From Ligustrum vulgare (taxonomy: Eukaryota > Streptophyta > Magnoliopsida > Lamiales > Oleaceae), in assembly GCA_963555705.1 (NCBI GenBank), contig OY743187.1, positions 12,228,133 through 12,292,132 on the forward strand: a stretch of 64,000 nt of DNA, given 5' to 3'. Below, one piece after another: positions 58,605-64,000 of the stretch. The translations under genes and the position numbers were made by a program. The notes under the pieces were generated by a model. It did no database searches. It was not told where the DNA came from and saw only the letters and a list, made by a program, of their open reading frames with translations. How positions within the stretch are numbered: the first letter of the stretch is position 1; every line of letters begins with the position of its first letter.

Positions 58605-58711
58605 TTATCTTTATATATATAAAAGTAGAAGTGAGGAGAGAGAGTCATTTTTGAGGGAAATTTGCATTTAATGATTCTCTCTCCTCAATTCTACTTATAT
58701 ATATATATATA
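58605..58711. repeat. Inverted repeat of GGAGAGAG/CTCTCTCC arms
   Basis: TATATATAAAAGTAGAAGTGA with GGAGAGAGAGTCA is mirrored by TGATTCTCTCTCCTCAATTC and TACTTATATATA about 30 bp later. It abuts the Helitron end at 58712. A TAAAAGTAG core also occurs at 61213. Confidence 0.8.
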
Positions 58712-59558
58712 CTAGTTATCTACCCGTGCGATGCAAGGAATATATAATTTTTAAATCATAATTTTAAAAATATTTTGATTCAATCATATCAAATAAAAAA
58801 CATAATTTCAATGAAATTTCAATACAAAATGTTATTGAATTTGAAATTTTAAAAAAGATAAAACTATTCAAAATAAAAAAAATGTTACATGTACATTTAG
58901 TATACCGCGCCACTCAAAATTTGACATTCATTTAAATTTTTTATATAATTTTTTTTTAAACTTTTATTTACATTTTTCTCTGAAAATTTGCCCACTTCAT
59001 CATCTATTTCCCTTTTAATAAGTTATAATTTATTATTAACTATATTTTTTAATGTGTTACTTAGATATATTTTATTTGAAATTCAATATATTAATTAATA
59101 TATTTTATTTTTCCTTATTTTTTAAACATATCAATTTTTATCAAAATAATGAAATAATTAAGCCTCCATTTGGTAATAATTTTTGTGATATGCTTATTGA
59201 AGAACCTACTCATTTATTGACATATTAGGAAGTAAAATTTCAATGATTTTATTTATTTATTTTCAAAATATATTGATTCAAAATCTTTATTTTTAACTTA
59301 ACAAATTTATATTGCATGGATTTTTTATTTTCAAATATATTAATCCGAAATTTTCAATTTCAATTTAACATATTTACATAGATATGACATTTATTTATGT
59401 TCAAATATATTAATACAATTTTTTGATTTCATAAATAAAATAACATATTTACATAGATATTATATTTATTTATGTTAAATTATATTAACTCAATTTTTTC
59501 TTTTCCTACATAACACATTTACATAAATATCACATTAATTATGTTCAAATATATTAAT
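58712..59558 (-). mobile_element. Non-autonomous Helitron unit 1 (minus strand)
   Basis: Read on the minus strand it ends with hairpin CCTTGC-ATC-GCACGG (58724-58738), then CTAG at 58712 and a host T. The body is AT-rich and non-coding. It is repeated by the next unit. Confidence 0.8.
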
Positions 59559-61212
59559 CTAGTTGTCTACCCGTGCGATGCACGGAATATATAATTTTTA
59601 TATCATAATTTTGAAAATATCTTGATTATATAATCATATCAAATAAAAAAAAAACATAAATCAAATAAAATTTCAATACAAAATATTGTTGAATTTGAAA
59701 CTTTAAAAAAGACAAAACTAATCAAAATAAAAAAATGTTACATGTATACTAAGTATACCGCACCACTCAAAATTCGGCACTTATTAATTTTTTATATAAA
59801 ATTCTTTTGATTTTTAATTACATTTTTCTCTTAAAATTTTTCCACCTCATCACCTATTTCCTTTTTAATATGTTATAATTTTTTATTAACTATATTTTTT
59901 AATGTATTACTCACATATATTTTATTTGAAATCCAATATACTAATTAATATATTTTATTTTTCCTTATTTTTTAAACATGTCAATTTTTGTCAAAATGAT
60001 GTAAAGATTAAGCATCCGTTTGGTAATACTGTTTGATTTATAAACCTGTATAAATGATTTTGAGGTAAAAAATAATGGCTGAAAATTGGAGAGAAAAATA
60101 TGTGTGGTTAAAAAGTTGATAGAAAATAATTAATTATTTTTGTAACATACGTATTGAAGATCTTACTCATTTATTGACATATTAGGAAGTAAAATTTCAA
60201 TGATTTTATTTATTTATTTTCAAAATATATTAATTCAATTTTTAAATTTCTAACTTAACAAATTTATATAGCATATATTTATTTATTTTAAAATACATTA
60301 ATCCAATTTTTTCATTTCCTCCATAACACATGTCATTGAGTTTAAAATTTAAAAAAAACAAAACAAAACTAATCAAAATAAAAAATGGTGCACACACAGT
60401 GTACCGCACCATTCAAAGTTTGACATTTAATTAAATTTTTTATATTAAATTTCTTTTGACTTTAATTTACGTTTTTCTCTGAAAATTTGCCCACCTTATC
60501 ACCTATTTTTCTTTTAATATGTTATAATTTTTAATTAATTTTATTTTTTAATATGTTGCTTACATATATTTTATTTTTCCTTATTTTTTAAAATATATTA
60601 ATTCAAATTTTCATTTTTAACTTAACAAATTTATATAGCACGTATTTATTTATTTATTTTCAAATATATTAATCCAGAATTTTCATTTTCAATATAACAC
60701 ATTTATATAGATATGACATTTATTTATATTCAAATATATTAATACAATTTTTTCATTTTCTATATAACACATTTAAATAGATATCACATTTATTTATGTT
60801 CATTTCCTGCATAACACATTTACGTAGATATCACATTATTTATATTTAAATATATTAATCTAATTTTTTCATTTCCAATGTAACACATTTACAAATATTA
60901 CATTTACTACAACTCTTACTAAATATGTAATAAATAATAAATTTTCCTACAAAATCTTTATCTTTTCTATATTTATTTTATTCATTTATTTTCAAAATAT
61001 ATTAATTCAAAATTTTAATTTCTATGTTAGCAAATTTATATAGCATGTATTTATTTATTTTCAAATATATTAATCCAAAATTTTCATTTTCAATATAACA
61101 CATTTATATAGATATGACATTTATTTATGTTCAAATATATTAATACAATTTTTTCATTTCCTACATAACACAATTAAATAGATATCACATTTATTTATGT
61201 TCAAATAGTAAT
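59559..61212 (-). mobile_element. Non-autonomous Helitron units 2 and 3 (minus strand, tandem)
   Basis: A second 3' end (CTAG at 59559; hairpin CCGTGC-ATC-GCACGG at 59571-59585) starts directly where unit 1 ends. The body repeats unit 1 with a period of about 847 bp (AATATATAATTTTT..., ACCGC(A/G)CCACTCAAAATT). A third copy without a terminus begins near 60330. Unit 2 has about 110 bp more at 60028-60140. The 5' end is not certain. Confidence 0.75.
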
Positions 61213-62519
61213 ATATAAAAGTAGCTGAATCAACTCCAGTCAACTTCACTGTTTCTCTCCAAAACTCTTGTATTATGTGCAGATTTTATTTATTTATTAT
61301 TTATTTTTCCAATTTTTGGAGACTTTAATAATTATCATGTTCACATTACTTATATTCCCTATCCAATAATCAACTTCAAAACCCACTTCAAAAATAGTTG
61401 GGCCTTCAATATTTATTTATTATTTTCAAAATTGCTGACGTCTACTTACAGTCTTCAATATTTGTTGTGTTTACATGACTTCTATTTCCCGCCGCCTAAT
61501 TACACTGGAAAGCCAGTTATTTATTTTTTTTTTCCTTTTTCGCTTTTTAAGAATTTGTTTCATTTTTTTCCCATTTTTCAAAATCTGTTGATTCATTTTT
61601 GTTTTCTATATCTTTTTTTTTTTTTTTTCCATTTCACTATAAACAATCTCTTTAATTTCTGTTATATATAATTATTATGAAGATATACACAATAATAAAA
61701 GATTCAATTAAATGATTATTTCTTTGAAAAAATGTGTACTGTTTAACATGACCGCTCCACTCCACTCCACCTTCTATTTATCACGTTTTATGATTCAAAA
61801 TTTCTGGTGTGTTGGTAATGCTTATTAGTTATTAATATTACAAACCAGTTGAAAATAAAAAATAGTAAATTATTTTTTGAAAAAGTAAAAAGAATTGACA
61901 CTACTCTTTTCTTCAAGACTTGTGATATTTTGAGTCGTTGAATATAGATTTGAGTTTCTAATAAAAAAGAAAAAATATTAAAACAATAATATTGTATATA
62001 AAGCTTCGAAAACAATATAGAATGTAAAATTATTTTAGACTAATAAGATGATTTGTTAATAATCTATTTATATTATGTTCTAGATTTCTCTGTTGGAGTT
62101 GCAATGTGTTAACTAATGTTGGGCTATTTAGAATAGTTTTGGGTTTGATAGATATGTTAATGGTTTCGACCGTTGAGTGAAGAAAAAACATATTATTCAT
62201 GGGTCAGTATATATATTTGATGAAATTGTATATCACGTTGTATAAAAAATAATAAAAATAAGAAACTAGAATTATTATTTTTTTTAAATTTGCTTTTACC
62301 GAGAAGTTGTTTTTTTATTTTTTATGATATAAGAACGATAATTTGTTTGGTTTTACTTATTTATATTTGGCTTTTTTGTTTCAAAACCTCTCTTTTCATA
62401 AAAAAAATGTGTTCTTCTAACGTTTTCAATCTTACAAATAAATATTTGTGTTCATTTATACAAATCCAAAGTAAAATTTTCAGTTAAAAATTATGTTGAA
62501 ATTTTATTACTAGATAATA
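61213..62519. other. AT-rich sequence, no gene recognised
   Basis: Only low-complexity ORFs (for example the Phe-rich one at 61432-61671). It may be the outer part of a Helitron derivative, but I could not show this. Confidence 0.4.
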
Positions 62520-62681
62520 CTCTCTCTATCCTACAAAGATAGTCCACTATTTTTCTTTTTTGTATGTCTCAAAAAGATAGTCTACTTTATTTTTTAAGAG
62601 TTAAATTAATATTTTTTATTCCATTTTGTCCTTAATATGTGTGAAAATGAGTAGAGGGCTATCTTTATGGGACGGAGGGAT
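62520..62681. mobile_element. Stowaway MITE
   Basis: The right end GGGACGGAGGGAT and left end CTCTCTCTATCCTAC are inverted versions of the CTCCCTCCGTCCCA terminus. The inner AAAGATAG/CTATCTTT pair also matches. TA dinucleotides flank it (62518-62519 and 62682-62683). Confidence 0.9.
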
Positions 62682-62683
62682 TA

Positions 62684-63451
62684 CTAAATTATAAATCACA
62701 TCATACATATAGTTTTTTTTTTTTAATAAATAATCTTATTTTTAGTTATTTAGTACATCTAAAAATTGAAACTCTTTTTTTATAGCATATTATTAAATTA
62801 TTAAATATTTTTATAGATAATTACATTTAATACGTAATTAATTTCTTATAATAATTGTGATATTTTATTGGTCTTAATTTTATGGATAAATATTTGGTTC
62901 AGTCATACAGATCCAATGTCAAATTCTCAATTAAAATTATATGTAAAACTTATACACATTCGTATTTTTATAAATCACGTTGTATTGAAATTTTTATAAC
63001 TAAATCCTATTTTTAAGCTATTTATTACATATACATATTAAAATTCTTTCCTATATTGCATTATTTATCAAAATTATTTCAATGACAATTACATTTAATT
63101 CTTAATTAATTTTTTATTCCAAAAAATCTCATATCACATTTTTTAACATTAACGGTTAACAAATTTATCTATATTGTTTGAAATGATATAGTTATTAATG
63201 GTTTTTGTCTTAACTGTTAATTTTAAAATTTCAAAAAGTAATTAATCATACCAAGATATTCTTCGCTATATTGTAATTCAAATTTTATGATATTTTTTCA
63301 CAATAATATATAAATTGTCTCCCAATTTACTTAACTAAAATTGAGATGATCAATATTAAATTATAATTTCAATCAGAAAATAATTACGTTGTATAAATAT
63401 TGAAAACATAAAATATCATAAATTTGATGCAATATATTTGTCAACCTCGCA

Positions 63452-63494
<43 letters not shown>

Positions 63495-63590
63495 CATGTT
63501 GTTTTTCATTGTCAATGGTCAAAATATTGAATTTTATCTTTTATATGTATGGTCTCTATTATTAACTTTTTCATCTATTGTTTGAATGTT
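62684..63590. other. AT-rich sequence with a (TTA)n microsatellite
   Basis: (TTA)n, about 13 copies, lies at 63454-63493. No gene is seen before the Helitron remnant. Confidence 0.5.
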
Positions 63591-63592
63591 CA

Positions 63593-63910
63593 GAGTACAT
63601 GAATACTGGAGATCCTATATTTAAGTGTTCATTTTGCAAGACGAATTTTTTGTTCGAGGAGATAGTGAATAATCGTTACAAAACTTGAAGATCATATTCT
63701 ATGAGGTCAAATTCTATCAGACAGTAATGCAGGATACAAGTTCTTTATTCCAAGGATATCGTTGAACCATTAGAATTTTAGGATACTTATTAGATTTAAA
63801 AAAAAAAAAAAACAATTTTCATTGATGGTGTCATATGCCATGACTATCAATAAGAGTCAGGCACAATCATTTTCGCATGTATGACTTCTCCCTAAAAAGT
63901 TGATGTTTAT
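63593..63910 (+). pseudogene. Internally deleted Helitron gene remnant
   Basis: 63598-63690 reads YMNTGDPIFKCSFCKTNFLFEE, which matches the zinc-binding exon of the intact Helitron (WDIGDPSFKCEFCG, 5826-5864), and is preceded by a similar acceptor. Some 130 bp later (about 63815-63885) comes [18 protein letters not shown], the late PIF1 helicase motif ([12 protein letters not shown] at 10594). The whole Rep and most of the helicase between them are missing. Stops are present. It is a non-autonomous derivative that continues beyond the window. Confidence 0.85.
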
Positions 63911-64000
63911 ACATGAAACTAATAAATGATGAACTTATCTCTTATTTGTGAATGTTATTAATTTTGTTTAAGAATTCATTTAATTTTGAATAGGATTATT

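Noticed and set aside
61432..62487. Phe/Leu-rich ORFs near the right end
   Set aside because: Chance frames in AT-rich DNA with poly-T runs; no motif or splice support.

Overview
The window is nuclear DNA of a flowering plant, most likely a eudicot. It is AT-rich, its genes carry spliceosomal introns, and it is packed with nested plant transposons. I cannot name the species. Only one host-type gene is convincing: a three-exon HD-Zip class II transcription factor at 26535-27465. Almost everything else that can be identified is transposon, and many boundaries are fixed by target-site duplications (TSDs) read directly from the sequence.

Layout. (1) 642-11000: a Helitron with a near-complete Rep-helicase gene. 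It has small in-phase 5' exons, a long intron holding an antisense captured fragment, a Rep domain, a PIF1-type helicase, and a 3' hairpin ending in CTAG. One in-frame stop and one missing splice acceptor break it. (2) 11045-15758: two hAT-like elements. The second (8-bp TSD CGTTCAAC) hosts another Helitron end. (3) 15780-25562: a Mutator-like long-TIR element with the 9-bp TSD TTTTAACAA. Inside it sits a CACTA element with an intact 1083-residue TNP2 transposase and a broken second gene (Ulp1-like protease). (4) 25572-29274: the HD-Zip gene with MITEs around it. (5) 29283-30704: a hAT-like element. (6) about 31064-31929: a probable solo LTR. (7) 31944-42214: a Tat-type Ty3/gypsy element (TSD ATATA) with decayed gag-pol, a 48/49-bp tandem array and a decayed antisense ORF. 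(8) 42225-45879: a minus-strand copia remnant whose gag is joined to a receptor-kinase fragment and which carries two hAT-like insertions. (9) 46179-46454: a small hAT-type MITE. (10) 46659-53717: a non-autonomous LTR element (TSD GATCT) whose left LTR is split by a second LTR element at 46901-50782. (11) 54039-57946: Mutator-like TIR elements, two of them with perfect 9-bp TSDs. (12) 58600-61200: tandem minus-strand Helitron derivatives. (13) 62520-62681: a Stowaway MITE, followed at 63598-63910 by an internally deleted Helitron gene remnant.

The genes work as element modules, not as a host pathway. The Helitron Rep-helicase could in principle act on the three non-autonomous ends that share its hairpin. 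The TNP2 protein would act on CACTA ends and on the GGCGTCGG-type subterminal repeats. The gypsy and copia genes are too decayed to act. The HD-Zip II protein is expected to be a nuclear DNA-binding regulator.

All family calls come from reading motifs and frames by eye. No database search was run.
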